Assembly (NCBI GenBank): GCA_017656265.1
Contig: JACDOD010000012.1
Coordinates: forward strand, 21,774 to 85,773
Source of the DNA: Bacillaceae bacterium
Lineage (GTDB): Bacteria > Bacillota > Bacilli > Bacillales > Alkalibacillaceae
Reading direction: 5' to 3'
Length of the DNA stretch: 64,000 bases
This document shows, piece by piece, positions 52,829-62,077 of the stretch. The notes under the pieces are model-generated. The model made no database searches, was not told the DNA's origin, and was given only the letters and a program-made list of their open reading frames with translations. The number at the start of each line of letters is the position of its first letter. Within the stretch, counting starts at the first letter, position 1. The position numbers and the translations under genes were made by a program.

Positions 52829-53860
52829 CTATGTTCGTTTTCGTAAATGGTCTGATTCTTTTAGCTCGTTCAGACTGCCAGCGCCAATGCCAAACATGGC
52901 AATCTGGAGTTCAAGTTCAATCCGTTCAAACGCCTGAATCAGGGCTTCTGTTGATAATGTGGCTTCCTTTAAAATGGAGCGGCCAAAACCAACCAGATCA
53001 GCACCTAATGCGATGGCCTTGGCTGCTTCAACCCCATTTCTCATGCCCCCGCTGGCGATGACAATCCCTTTTGGATTGGCCCGCCGCACATCCTGAATGG
53101 CCTCAGCTGTTGAAATGCCCCAGTCAGCAAATGCCTCTGCAGCCATTTTCTTAACGGATTGATCGCTGCGATGTTTTTCCACTTGACTCCATGACGTCCC
53201 CCCTGCCCCTGCTACATCCACAAAAGAAATTCCGGCTTGAAACAGCTTCCTGGCCAGTTCGCCGTGAATTCCCCAGCCGACTTCCTTTACACCAACCGGA
53301 ACGTCCAGATGCTGGCATACTTGTTCGATTTTTTTCAGAAGCCCCTTAAAATTGGTATCCCCATTGTTCTGAAAAACTTCCTGGAGACTGTTGAGGTGGA
53401 GAACGAGAGCATCTGCTTCCGTAAGATCAATGATTCGCTGGCAATGGGTGTAGTCATATCCATAATTGAGCTGAACGGCCCCCAGGTTTGCGATTAATGG
53501 AATGGAAGGGGCATGTTTTCTCACTTGAAAGGTATGCGCATATTCCTGATTTTCCAGAGCAATCCGGGTAGAACCGAGTCCCATAGCCCAACCCCTGGCT
53601 TCCGCTGCTTCAGCGAGATGACGATTGATGTCTGCTGCCTGTTCTGTTCCCCCTGTCATGGAACTGATTAAAAAAGGAGCCCGCAAATTTTTGCTGAGAA
53701 ATGGGGCGGCAAGGGAAATGTCTTCAAAATTTACTTCCGGCAATGCTTCATGAAGAAAACGGTACTGCTCAAAACCTGTGGTAATCCCTTGGCCGGCTAC
53801 ATCCTGGTAAAGGCAGATGTCAATGTGTTCAGCTTTGCGGCGATCAATGGTTTCTCCCAA
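52829..53860 (-). CDS. fni: type 2 isopentenyl-diphosphate delta-isomerase
   Basis: FMN-dependent isomerase interconverting IPP and DMAPP, 343 residues. Motifs: RRKAEHIDICLYQDV (N-terminus), FLISSMTGGTEQAADIN, MGLGSTRIAL, LHLNSLQEV, VGVKEVGWGI, VDVAGAGGTSW and ASGGMRNGVEAAKAIALGADLVGFGR. It starts at TTG 53860 after AGCAGGTGA. Single gene, convergent with pxpA; the ends are 78 bases apart. Confidence 0.95.
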   Translation of the reverse strand: MGETIDRRKAEHIDICLYQDVAGQGITTGFEQYRFLHEALPEVNFEDISLAAPFLSKNLRAPFLISSMTGGTEQAADINRHLAEAAEARGWAMGLGSTRIALENQEYAHTFQVRKHAPSIPLIANLGAVQLNYGYDYTHCQRIIDLTEADALVLHLNSLQEVFQNNGDTNFKGLLKKIEQVCQHLDVPVGVKEVGWGIHGELARKLFQAGISFVDVAGAGGTSWSQVEKHRSDQSVKKMAAEAFADWGISTAEAIQDVRRANPKGIVIASGGMRNGVEAAKAIALGADLVGFGRSILKEATLSTEALIQAFERIELELQIAMFGIGAGSLNELKESDHLRKRT

Positions 53861-54170
53861 AAGATTTCACCTGCTTTCTAAAAGATAAATGTGACGATGC
53901 ATGGAATCTCCAACATATCATTCCCGCTAATCATCATTCCAATGTGCTGAAGGACTGTTTTTCTTTTATTGTAACACGGAGAGCACCAGGATGAATAAAG
54001 GGCCCTGTCACTAACCATTTGAAAAATGATCGATTCGAAATGACGGGCAAGGGTGTGATCACTTTGGGATGAAGGAATCGTCACTTCATGGAATGGCAGC
54101 GGTCCATTCCTGAAACTATTCATGCATGCGTGGCTCACCTTGTTGAACAATTCCGGTCAGTTTGAAAAAA
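53861..54170. other. gene-free stretch upstream of fni
   Basis: No convincing gene: a 90-codon minus-strand frame has no ribosome-binding site and an irregular composition. It presumably holds the fni promoter and the end of the methyltransferase transcript. Confidence 0.4.
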
Positions 54171-55547
54171 TTATTGGAGACCTAAGATGCGCAAGCCTTT
54201 TGGATAAAAGTTTTTTAATACGCCTTTTACATCTTTTCCCCACCCGAGGGGATATCCATCCAGGGTGACCAGAGTCCAGCCGTGATCGGTTCCGGTCTGA
54301 ATGGTTTCACCCCGAATATATTTTTTCCAGTCATCTTCACTTGAACTCAACGAAATCGCGTATGTTGCCTGATCTTTTCTGATGGCCATTCCCAGGGCAT
54401 GTGCCGGCTCAAAGCGGTTTTTCTTAAACGTTCCCAGATGCAGACCGCCTCGGGCTATTTTCAAGCCTTTAAAATCCGGACACCCCTCAGGCAGTAAAAA
54501 CAGCTGCTGTTTTACCTGGTACATCAGTCCTGTAAGGCTTGTATTTAAAAAATCCCTCGAAAATTGTTCAAACAGTCTGATCTCCTGCTTTTGCACATTT
54601 GCTTTTTCTAGGGTGAGGGAAGAAGAAGCTGTATCTTCTGTTTTCCGTAGCCTGGCTATAAAATGCCCTTCCCCTTTACCTGACTGGGGCCAGATTCTGG
54701 CTGTCTGCTGCAGCTGCTCGGCTTGATTTTTACTCCATTCCGGACGGCCATGCTCCATTCCCGGTGATTTTTCAATGGATTCGAGTTTGAGAAAGGGATA
54801 CTGGGTTAGCAGGTATTCGATATTTTGTTCATTTTCTTCAGGAGAAAATGTACAGGTGGAATACACGAGAATTCCGTCTGGTTTTAACATTTGATACGCA
54901 TGGTAAAGGATATCCCGCTGAAGGATTGAACATTTTTCCACGTGATCCGGGGTCCAGAAATCACTCGCTTCCGGGTCCTTTCGAAACATCCCTTCACCGG
55001 AACATGGTGCATCTACCAGAATTCGGTCAAAATAACCGACAAATTTTTTGGCGAGCCGTTCTGGTTTTTCATTCGTCACAACGGCATTTCGAATACCAAG
55101 ACGTTCAATATTTTCAACCAGCACCTTTGCCCGCTTTGGATGAATCTCATTAGCGACCAGCAATCCTTCTCCGTTCATTTTCCCTGCAATCTGTGTACTT
55201 TTTCCGCCAGGTGCTGCGCTCAGATCCAGAATTATTTCACCGGGCTGCGGATCCAAAACTTCTACAGGTGCCATCGCACTTGGTTCCTGAATATAATACA
55301 GGCCTGCCAGATGGTAAGGGTGCTTGCCAGGCTCTTCACGTTCATCGACATAAAATCCTGTTTCGCAAAAGGGGACTGGCTTCAGGGAAAAAGGGGACAG
55401 ACTCTTCCATTCTTCCAGGGAGATTTTTAGAGGATTCACCCTAAGTCCCTTATGAGGTTTTTCATCAAAACTATTGATAAAAGATTGATATTCTTTTTCC
55501 GATAACAGTTTTTCCATTTTCTCAGTAAATGCTTCAGGGAGGTGCAT
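54171..55547 (-). CDS. RsmF/NOL1-NOP2-type RNA (cytosine-C5) methyltransferase
   Basis: SAM-dependent m5C methyltransferase, 458 residues from ATG 55547 (AAAGGAG eight bases upstream). The catalytic domain has DLSAAPGGKSTQ (108-119, SAM), DAPCSGEGMFRKDPEA (release Cys ~182) and STCTFSPEENE (nucleophile Cys ~232). The C-terminal ~200 residues match the RNA-binding RsmF-type extension (GLKIARGGLHLGTFKKNRFEPAHALGMAI; LDGYPLGWGK). Probably modifies 16S rRNA. Confidence 0.92.
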   Translation of the reverse strand: MHLPEAFTEKMEKLLSEKEYQSFINSFDEKPHKGLRVNPLKISLEEWKSLSPFSLKPVPFCETGFYVDEREEPGKHPYHLAGLYYIQEPSAMAPVEVLDPQPGEIILDLSAAPGGKSTQIAGKMNGEGLLVANEIHPKRAKVLVENIERLGIRNAVVTNEKPERLAKKFVGYFDRILVDAPCSGEGMFRKDPEASDFWTPDHVEKCSILQRDILYHAYQMLKPDGILVYSTCTFSPEENEQNIEYLLTQYPFLKLESIEKSPGMEHGRPEWSKNQAEQLQQTARIWPQSGKGEGHFIARLRKTEDTASSSLTLEKANVQKQEIRLFEQFSRDFLNTSLTGLMYQVKQQLFLLPEGCPDFKGLKIARGGLHLGTFKKNRFEPAHALGMAIRKDQATYAISLSSSEDDWKKYIRGETIQTGTDHGWTLVTLDGYPLGWGKDVKGVLKNFYPKGLRILGLQ

Positions 55548-55637
55548 GATCAGTTCTCCTTTCCTGTCGTTCATTGGAGCACGAATCGTTATAGTTATAC
55601 CAGATTTGACAGGAAAAATAAATGCTAAAGCCGGATA

Positions 55638-55785
55638 GATTTTGGATAGAGAAGAGATGAAACCTGACAGATGGGGGCTGAAACCTGATAGAGAGGAGTT
55701 GAATCCCGATAGAGCGGTGCTGGGTTCCGATAGGAGGCGCGCGAATCCCCGATAAAAAGTGTGCGTATTCCGACAGAGGGCAGCT
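55638..55785. repeat. 21-bp tandem repeat array (seven units)
   Basis: Seven adjacent units with consensus GAATCCCGATAGAGAGGTGCT; six are 21 bases and one (55743-55764) is 22. The CCGATAG core is the best-kept part. A decayed eighth unit may follow. It lies in the 378-base gap upstream of the rRNA methyltransferase and downstream of the amidohydrolase. Antisense frames show heptapeptide repeats only because 21 is divisible by three. Confidence 0.9.
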
Positions 55786-55822
55786 GCATCTGAATCCCAT
55801 TACAGAGCACATAGATCCAAAT

Positions 55823-55862
55823 GAAAAGCGCCCTCCGACAGGTTTTTCTGTCATCGGACGCT
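55823..55862 (-). terminator. terminator of the amidohydrolase gene
   Basis: On the minus strand, GCGTCCGATGACAG pairs with CTGTCGGAGGGCGC around an AAAAAC loop, followed by TTTTCATTT. Confidence 0.75.
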
Positions 55863-55925
55863 CCATAGATCTTTAGCATCTTAACGTTTGTACCAACTCA
55901 ACTTCGGCCTCTATAATCGGGCTAA

Positions 55926-57068
55926 CTAATTTTTTTCATACACTACTTTACCGCCAATGATCGTCTTTTCCACTCTGTTTCGCAGGTCGAATGGATCGCC
56001 GCTCCAGATGACAATATCGCCGTCTTTGCCGGGTTCAATGGAACCCACCTGATCTTCAATGCCTAAATGTTTGGCGGCCTGATATGTGATTGCTTTCATG
56101 GCTAGAGATTCGTCCAGTCCGTGCTTGACAGCCATGATGGCACTGGTTATCAGGTTTTCAATGGTGACAATCGGGTGGTCGGTTGTTATGGCAAATGGAA
56201 TCCCTGCTTCAGCGAATACCGGCAATGTGTGCCAGCCTCTGTTTTCCAGTTCAACTTTGGAACGGCTGGTCATAGTTGGCCCAACTGCGACACTGACCCC
56301 ATGTTTGGCGATGAAATCAGGAATTAAATGCCCCTCTGTTCCGTGTTCAATGGTGACATCAATCGAAAATTCCCGTTTGATGCGGAGAACGGTGGCAATA
56401 TCTTCAGCCCGGTGGGCGTGTACCCTGAGCGGGATTTCCCGTTTTAAGACTTTGCCGATATTCTCCAGCTCCAGGTTTCGTTCTCCTTCGCCTTTTTCCC
56501 GTTTTTCCAGATAGTTTTGGGCCTCAATCAGTTTTTTGCGTAAAAGGGCAGCGACTCCCATACGAGTTGTTGGCATTTTCCCTTTTCCGCCGTGGACTCG
56601 TTTCGGATTTTCACCTGTGGCTGCTTTTAAGCCGGAAGGTGCTTTTACTACCATTTCATCCACCACTGTTCCGGCTGTCTTTACAACGACCATTTCTCCG
56701 CCAATGACATTGGCACTTCCCGGCAAAATTTGTACCGTAGTGACACCGCCCTGGCGTGCATCTTCAAATCCCTTTTCAAAGGGGTTAATCCCATCGATGG
56801 CACGGATTTCAGCTGTAGTGGCATGGCTTGTTTCATTGAAGTCATGCCCTTCATGGCCGACTCCCTGCTCAAACACGCCTAAATGGGTATGTACATCGAT
56901 GAGTCCTGGTGTTACCACTTTTCCGCCAGCATCGATCACATCATAATTTTCAGGAACCGCTACATCAGTTCCAATTTTCTCTACTTTTCCGTTTTGAATG
57001 AGAATGGTAGCATTTTGAAATGTTTCTCCCTTACCGTTATACCCGGTAGCATTTGTGATGGCAATCAT
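55926..57068 (-). CDS. amidohydrolase-family protein (imidazolonepropionase/dipeptidase-like)
   Basis: Metal-dependent amidohydrolase of 380 residues. Metal ligands: GLIDVHTHLGVFE (HxH, ~60), RVHAHRAEDI (~220), IEHGTEGH (~245) and TTDHP (Asp ~298). A C-terminal composite domain ends IVIWSGDPFDLRNRVEKTIIGGKVVYE. AGGAGTGAAAG precedes the ATG. No Lys for carbamylation is obvious. The substrate cannot be named; peptide or cyclic-amide hydrolysis fits the family. Single gene. Confidence 0.88.
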   Translation of the reverse strand: MIAITNATGYNGKGETFQNATILIQNGKVEKIGTDVAVPENYDVIDAGGKVVTPGLIDVHTHLGVFEQGVGHEGHDFNETSHATTAEIRAIDGINPFEKGFEDARQGGVTTVQILPGSANVIGGEMVVVKTAGTVVDEMVVKAPSGLKAATGENPKRVHGGKGKMPTTRMGVAALLRKKLIEAQNYLEKREKGEGERNLELENIGKVLKREIPLRVHAHRAEDIATVLRIKREFSIDVTIEHGTEGHLIPDFIAKHGVSVAVGPTMTSRSKVELENRGWHTLPVFAEAGIPFAITTDHPIVTIENLITSAIMAVKHGLDESLAMKAITYQAAKHLGIEDQVGSIEPGKDGDIVIWSGDPFDLRNRVEKTIIGGKVVYEKN

Positions 57069-57324
57069 TCATCTTTCACTCCTAACCTGATTGATTTTTT
57101 TTAATATTCTATCTACTAGATTACAATATTTTGGTATACGAAATAAATAGTTTTGCAGTATGATTTTTCCTTTTATGAAAATATACACATCACATTCATC
57201 AGCATATGCGATTTCAAATGAAAAATGATGAATGATCATCCGGCAAATAAAAAGGAAGATAATAGGGAGTGATAGGCAGCGTTTTGATGGATCGCAGAGG
57301 GAAGAAGGGGAGTCAGATTTGAAT
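57069..57324. other. gene-free stretch
   Basis: AT-rich DNA with the presumed amidohydrolase promoter; I see no further feature. Confidence 0.4.
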
Positions 57325-57377
57325 AAAAAAGAGGCTGTGCCCCGGGGAAATCTCCGATCTGGGCCAGCCTCTCAACG
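57325..57377 (-). terminator. terminator of the ABC exporter operon
   Basis: On the minus strand GAGGCTGGCCC pairs with GGGGCACAGCCTC and is followed by TTTTTTATT. Confidence 0.8.
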
Positions 57378-57440
57378 ATTCATCGGCGGCAATGATCCAG
57401 GAACCAGCCAACATGATGACAGAATGGCTCACGCAGGATA

Positions 57441-59267
57441 TTAAGAGGTCAGCTGACTCCTGTACAAATCAGCATAGTGTCCATTTTTCCGGATCAGTTC
57501 ATCATGTGTTCCCTGTTCAATGATTCGTCCATTTTCCAGCATGATAATTTGATCTGCCTTTTGGATGGTGTTCAGCCGGTGGGCAATGACAAAGCTTGTT
57601 CGCCCTTTCATCAGCCGTTCAAGGGCTTCCTGAATCTTGACTTCTGTTACGGTATCAATACTGCTGGTTGCCTCATCCAAAATTAAAATTTTCGGGTCGG
57701 CCAGAATAGCTCTGGCAATGGTGAGAAGCTGCTTCTGCCCCTGACTGATTCCGCTGCCGTCCGGGTCCAGAACGGTATCGTATTGTTCAGGCAGTTTCAT
57801 AATAAAGGAATGGGCATTGGCATTTTTGGCTGCTTCCATAATTTCTTCATCGGAAGCATCGAGCTTTCCGTAACGGATATTGTCCCGGATCGTTCCCTGA
57901 AACAAAAAAGCATCCTGCAGGACAAAGGCCATATGCTTTCGAAGACTGGAGCGCTTAATATTTTTCAGTTCCATTCCATCCAGTAAAATTTGACCGCTGC
58001 CGTAATTGTAAAAGCGTGAAATAAGGTTAATGATCGTCGTTTTTCCGGCCCCTGTATGTCCCACAAAGGCAATGGTCTCCCCTGCCCGGGCCTGAAAAGA
58101 GATGTCACGCAGGACGGTTTCATTTTCATATGCAAATGTTACATGGCGAAACTCCACATCGCCTTTCGGTTCGCCGATGTGAATGGCATGCTTCTCGTCT
58201 AATTCTTCCTGGTCTTCATCGAGGATATCAAATACCCGTTCAGCACCCGCGACAGCAGAGAGGAGTTGGTTAAACTGGTTCGACAGTTCATTCAGCGGAC
58301 GGGTAAACTGTCTGGCCAGTTCGGTAAACACCACGATGGTACCGACAGTAGCCATCTCATGAATGACTAAAATACCTCCAACAAAAGCAATCATCGCAAA
58401 ACTGAAGGAGTTGAGCATGTTCATCAGTTTCGGAATCGCACCTGAAAAGACAGCGGCCCAGTAACTGGCTTTCATCACTCCGTCGTTTTTGGCATGGAAC
58501 TCCCCTTTGACCCGGTCTTCCTGGGAAAACGTTTTTACAATCCGCTGTCCGGAGATCGTCTCCTCGACGTATCCGTTTAAATCCCCGATTCTTTTTTGCT
58601 GAATTTTAAACAGCGGTCCTGTCCGTTTCGTAATCCATCTCATTCCGAACACCATCATCGGAATAATGGTCAGGGTCACAACGGCCAACAGCGGACTTAA
58701 ATAAAACATTACTGTAACGGTTCCGATTAAGGTAAGAATGCTGGAGAAAATTTGTATAACCGATGTATTCAGGGTATTGCTGACGTTGTCCACATCGTTG
58801 GTGACCCGGCTCATGATTTCACCGAATTGCCGTTTGTCAAAAAAGGCGATTGGGAGCTGATGCAGCTGATCAAACACCTGAGACCGCAGGCGGAACACCG
58901 TATTTTGGGCAATTCCAATCATTAAAAAGTTCTGAAGGAACATGGTCAGGGAATAAAAAATATAGACAAAAAACAGCCCGACCATGACCGGTCCTAATCC
59001 TGAGACGTTCCGTTCAACAATATAGCGATCAACAGCCATTCCAATCATATATGGACCAAGGATGGCAAGGGCTGAACTGGCAACTACCATAATAAAGACG
59101 AAAAACAGTAGCCATTTTTCATCCATCAAATAACTCCAGATTCGCCGTATCGTCCCTTTCCAGTCCCGGACTTTTGGTTTTGCCTGCTTTTCGTTGACAT
59201 ATTCGGATTCTCTTAAGTCAATTTTTTCGTATTGAAACGGTTTAGTGAATATGTCTCTGGCGTTCAT
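57441..59267 (-). CDS. heterodimeric ABC exporter subunit, YfiC-like (catalytic site intact)
   Basis: Half-transporter of 608 residues: membrane domain with six helices (~45-330) fused to an ATPase domain. Walker A GHTGAGKTT, Walker B ILILDEATSS with catalytic Glu, but the signature is ISQGQKQ rather than LSGGQ. ATG 59267 follows AAAGGAGGAAGGG and lies inside the upstream partner gene (26-base overlap). With the partner it should form an asymmetric multidrug or lipid exporter of the BmrCD/TM287-288 kind. Confidence 0.92.
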   Translation of the reverse strand: MNARDIFTKPFQYEKIDLRESEYVNEKQAKPKVRDWKGTIRRIWSYLMDEKWLLFFVFIMVVASSALAILGPYMIGMAVDRYIVERNVSGLGPVMVGLFFVYIFYSLTMFLQNFLMIGIAQNTVFRLRSQVFDQLHQLPIAFFDKRQFGEIMSRVTNDVDNVSNTLNTSVIQIFSSILTLIGTVTVMFYLSPLLAVVTLTIIPMMVFGMRWITKRTGPLFKIQQKRIGDLNGYVEETISGQRIVKTFSQEDRVKGEFHAKNDGVMKASYWAAVFSGAIPKLMNMLNSFSFAMIAFVGGILVIHEMATVGTIVVFTELARQFTRPLNELSNQFNQLLSAVAGAERVFDILDEDQEELDEKHAIHIGEPKGDVEFRHVTFAYENETVLRDISFQARAGETIAFVGHTGAGKTTIINLISRFYNYGSGQILLDGMELKNIKRSSLRKHMAFVLQDAFLFQGTIRDNIRYGKLDASDEEIMEAAKNANAHSFIMKLPEQYDTVLDPDGSGISQGQKQLLTIARAILADPKILILDEATSSIDTVTEVKIQEALERLMKGRTSFVIAHRLNTIQKADQIIMLENGRIIEQGTHDELIRKNGHYADLYRSQLTS

Positions 59268-60987
59268 ACCCTTCCTCCTTTCCAAACTGAGATTCAACAA
59301 TTTTTCGGTACAATGAAGAGTGTTTCAGCAGTTCTTCATGGGTTCCCGACATCAGCAGTTTCCCGTCATCGAGCAGAAGAATCCGGTCAGCTGTCATGGC
59401 CGTGGTTATTTTTTGGGTGATGATCAGAGTTGTGCAGTCATATGTCTGAATCGCTTTCAATAATTTCCCTTCCGTTTTTAAATCAAGGGCACTGGTGCTG
59501 TCATCAAGCAGTAAAATTTTAGGCTTTCGTATCAGGGCGCGTGCAATGGAAATACGCTGCTTTTGACCTCCGGATAAGTTAACTCCTTTTTGACCGATCA
59601 GGGTATCGTATCCCTCCGGAAGGCTGTCAATGGTTTCGTGAATCTGAGCATCTTTAGCTGCCTTTATGATTTCTTCCTTCGTTGCGTCATTTTTTCCCCA
59701 TGCGATATTTTCATGTATAGAACCTGTAAACAGTAAAGGGGCCTGAGGGACATACCCGATTTTTTTCCTGAGATTGTCGAGCTTCATCTCACGGACATCA
59801 CAGCCATCGATTAAAATGGAGCCTGACGTGACATCATAAAGTCTCGGAATCAGCTGGAACAGGGTTGTTTTTCCCGAACCGGTCGCTCCGATAATCGCAA
59901 TGGTTTCCTTTGGACGGACTGTAAATGTGATATTGGTCAGGACATTCTCTCTGGTATCAGGATAATGAAAGGATACCTGGCTGAACGCTATTTTTCCTTC
60001 CGTTACGGTATGGGTTTCATCAGCTTTATCTGATTCGAGGAGGTCAATTTCTGCATCCATGACCTGTTCCATTCGAGCAGCGGAGGCTTTCATTCTCGCA
60101 AAAGCCATGGTTATAAATCCGAACATCCCAATGGCCATGGATACCCTTAATGCATAGTTCACGATGGCCACCACTTCTCCTACGGTAGCCTGATTGTTCT
60201 CCACTTCCAGATTCCCAAACCACAAGATGAATAACAAACTCATATTCATGACAAACAGAAGGACAGGCATGGACGTTTCGATTAAGCGCAAAGAGGTTTT
60301 CGTATACTGCATTAATTCTTTGTTGGCCTGTTTAAAACGGTTTTTTTCAAAACTGCTGCGCAAAAAAGCTTTAATCAGACGTATTCCGGATAAATTTTCC
60401 TGCATCACGCGATTGACGTTATCCAGCCGATCCTGCACCCGTTCAAAAAGACCGCTTGCCTTTTTTAATACCCAGAACAAAAAGGTGATCAGCAATGGAA
60501 CAATGATTACGAAGATCAGGGCGATTCGCCAATTTTCTATAAAAGCCATGATGACTCCACCGGCAATTAACAGCGGTGCACGCGCCATAATGCGGAGCCC
60601 CATAAAAATTCCGTTTTGAATTTGACGCACATCATTTGTAAATCGGGTAATTAAAGATGAAGTGGGATATTCATTCAAGTTTTTAAATGAAAATGCCTGC
60701 ACTTTATCAAATAATTTTTTTCGCACATCATAACCGAAGCGGAATGTGACATGGGCTGAAAAAAACGAATTGGTGACCCCGGCAGCAAAGGCGAGGAGAG
60801 CCATCCCTACCATTATCAGACCCCAGAAGACAATATGATCGAGGTTTCCAGCCATAATCCCGCTGTCAATCAGCTTTCCTAAGAAAAATGGCAGCAATAA
60901 TTCAACAGCCAATTCAACAAGCATCAGGGACCACGCAATAGCCATGTAGAAATAATAGGGTTTTAAATAAACAAAAACAAACCGCAT
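59242..60987 (-). CDS. heterodimeric ABC exporter subunit, YfiB-like (degenerate Walker B)
   Basis: Half-transporter of 581 residues. Six membrane helices (~10-300), then an ATPase domain with Walker A GATGSGKTT, canonical signature LSGGQKQRI and Walker B ILLLDDSTSALD, where the catalytic Glu is Asp. This mirrors the partner's defects: the degenerate ATP site uses this Walker B with the partner's ISQGQ signature, and the consensus site uses the other pair. CTGGAGG precedes the ATG. First gene of the pair. Confidence 0.92.
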   Translation of the reverse strand: MRFVFVYLKPYYFYMAIAWSLMLVELAVELLLPFFLGKLIDSGIMAGNLDHIVFWGLIMVGMALLAFAAGVTNSFFSAHVTFRFGYDVRKKLFDKVQAFSFKNLNEYPTSSLITRFTNDVRQIQNGIFMGLRIMARAPLLIAGGVIMAFIENWRIALIFVIIVPLLITFLFWVLKKASGLFERVQDRLDNVNRVMQENLSGIRLIKAFLRSSFEKNRFKQANKELMQYTKTSLRLIETSMPVLLFVMNMSLLFILWFGNLEVENNQATVGEVVAIVNYALRVSMAIGMFGFITMAFARMKASAARMEQVMDAEIDLLESDKADETHTVTEGKIAFSQVSFHYPDTRENVLTNITFTVRPKETIAIIGATGSGKTTLFQLIPRLYDVTSGSILIDGCDVREMKLDNLRKKIGYVPQAPLLFTGSIHENIAWGKNDATKEEIIKAAKDAQIHETIDSLPEGYDTLIGQKGVNLSGGQKQRISIARALIRKPKILLLDDSTSALDLKTEGKLLKAIQTYDCTTLIITQKITTAMTADRILLLDDGKLLMSGTHEELLKHSSLYRKIVESQFGKEEGYERQRHIH

Positions 60988-61160
60988 AAAGAATCCTCCA
61001 GACGTAATCTTCCCAATGATATCTATTTTACAATGAATGGAGTATTTAATATAGAGATGTGATTGGATTTGTACTAAAATAACAAGATGTGGATCCTTTT
61101 TACGGAATTTCCAATATTAATCCATTTATTTGGTCAATATAAAAGAAAGGATACCTGAAC

Positions 61161-61655
61161 ATGAAAAAATGGTGGTACTGGCTATTTCCGATTGCCTGGA
61201 TGGGTGTCATTTTTTATTCGTCTTCTACACCATATGAGGAACAGGATTTAAAGCCATTTTTAGGTCAATATGTGGACTTAAGTTTTCTAATCCCTTATGT
61301 CGAGCATATTTCCTTTGTTTATCATAAAAGTGAAGTGAGTGTTGAAGCACTGGGAATTAACGGTTTTGCAGAATTTTTTATTCGAAAAGGTGCCCATGTT
61401 GGTGTCTTCTTCGTCCTAATGCTGTTATTTTTCGTGGCTTACCGTCAGACCACAGCCTTTTCGTTTGCAAAAGCAAGCTATTTTTCTCTGTTATGGACCG
61501 TGCTGTATGGAGTAGTTGATGAACTTCATCAGGGGATGACGCCAAACAGAACCCCATATTATGGGGATGTCATCATAGATTCTGTAGGTGCTTTCATCGG
61601 CTGGGTAGTGATTTTTATCATTGCCCGAAGGAAAAAGTTGAGAAAATTGAACTGA
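61161..61655 (+). CDS. VanZ-family membrane protein
   Basis: Small membrane protein, 164 residues. Four hydrophobic segments are visible (~4-20, 78-95, 101-120, 137-156). Motifs: WMGVIFYSSST at the N-terminus, FIRKGAHVGVFFVLMLLFF (conserved KxxH) and GVVDELHQGMTPNRTPYYGDVIIDSVGAFIG (DExHQ...R...D), all diagnostic of VanZ. Distant VanZ homologues contribute to glycopeptide or lipopeptide tolerance; the role here is unknown. AGAAAGGAT precedes the ATG. Terminator at 61782. Confidence 0.9.
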   Translation: MKKWWYWLFPIAWMGVIFYSSSTPYEEQDLKPFLGQYVDLSFLIPYVEHISFVYHKSEVSVEALGINGFAEFFIRKGAHVGVFFVLMLLFFVAYRQTTAFSFAKASYFSLLWTVLYGVVDELHQGMTPNRTPYYGDVIIDSVGAFIGWVVIFIIARRKKLRKLN

Positions 61656-61781
61656 AAATGACCAAAAAAATACGGAAAATGAAGCAAATTTTCTCAACAT
61701 GGATGAGTTGAAAGTTTTATGTAAGCTGTATTAAAATAGAAATAAGCCTCGATCAATACTCATAACTAGACGCTTTTTTTG

Positions 61782-61811
61782 CTGCCTGTGGATGGCAGCT
61801 CTTTTTTTTTG
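61782..61811 (+). terminator. terminator after the VanZ gene
   Basis: GCTGCC / GGCAGC stem followed by TCTTTTTTTT. Confidence 0.85.
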
Positions 61812-61872
61812 ACCAAAAATCGGGGAAGGACAGAATCAATCAGACCGTTTTCAGTGGAGCATGAATGGAAGG

Positions 61873-61900
61873 CAAAAAAAAAAAAGCGGGTTTCCCCGAT
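61873..61900 (-). terminator. terminator after the candidate propeptide gene
   Basis: On the minus strand CGGG-GAAA-CCCG is followed by C and a run of about 12 T. The short stem with a stable GNRA loop and very long T run marks the end of the regulator-peptide transcript. Confidence 0.75.
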
Positions 61901-61920
61901 AAAAGATTGATTCCAGTCTG

Positions 61921-62064
61921 CTAAATCTGAACAGTTTCTTCTTCATCTGTTGTTCCTTTAGGTAAATCACCATCATGTGCGTAATCGGACACCTGTTGAG
62001 CAGATCCTAAAACAAAACCAATAAGAAGTAGAGATAGAAACAATCTTTTACATAGCCCTTTCAA
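61921..62064 (-). CDS. candidate secreted signalling propeptide (47 aa), partner of the HTH-TPR regulator
   Basis: Too short for routine gene calling. TTG start at 62064 lies eight bases after a perfect GAGGAGG that overlaps the stop codon of the upstream regulator gene. The product has a basic N-terminus (MKGLCKR), a hydrophobic core (LFLSLLLIGFVLGSA) and a short polar, acidic C-terminal part containing SDYAHDGDLPKG. This is the layout of Phr, PapR and NprX precursors: Sec signal followed by the region from which a 5-10-residue signal is cut and re-imported. Gene order receptor-then-peptide matches those systems. The mature peptide cannot be fixed from sequence. Confidence 0.8.
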   Translation of the reverse strand: MKGLCKRLFLSLLLIGFVLGSAQQVSDYAHDGDLPKGTTDEEETVQI

Positions 62065-62077
62065 TTTTTAAACCTCC

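Noticed and set aside
53878..54150. 90-codon minus-strand frame
   Set aside because: No ribosome-binding site and irregular composition.
55534..55879. Minus-strand frames with heptapeptide repeats
   Set aside because: Products of the 21-bp array; no start site and overlap with a terminator.
57232..57444. 70-codon plus-strand frame
   Set aside because: Overlaps the exporter terminator; no start signal.
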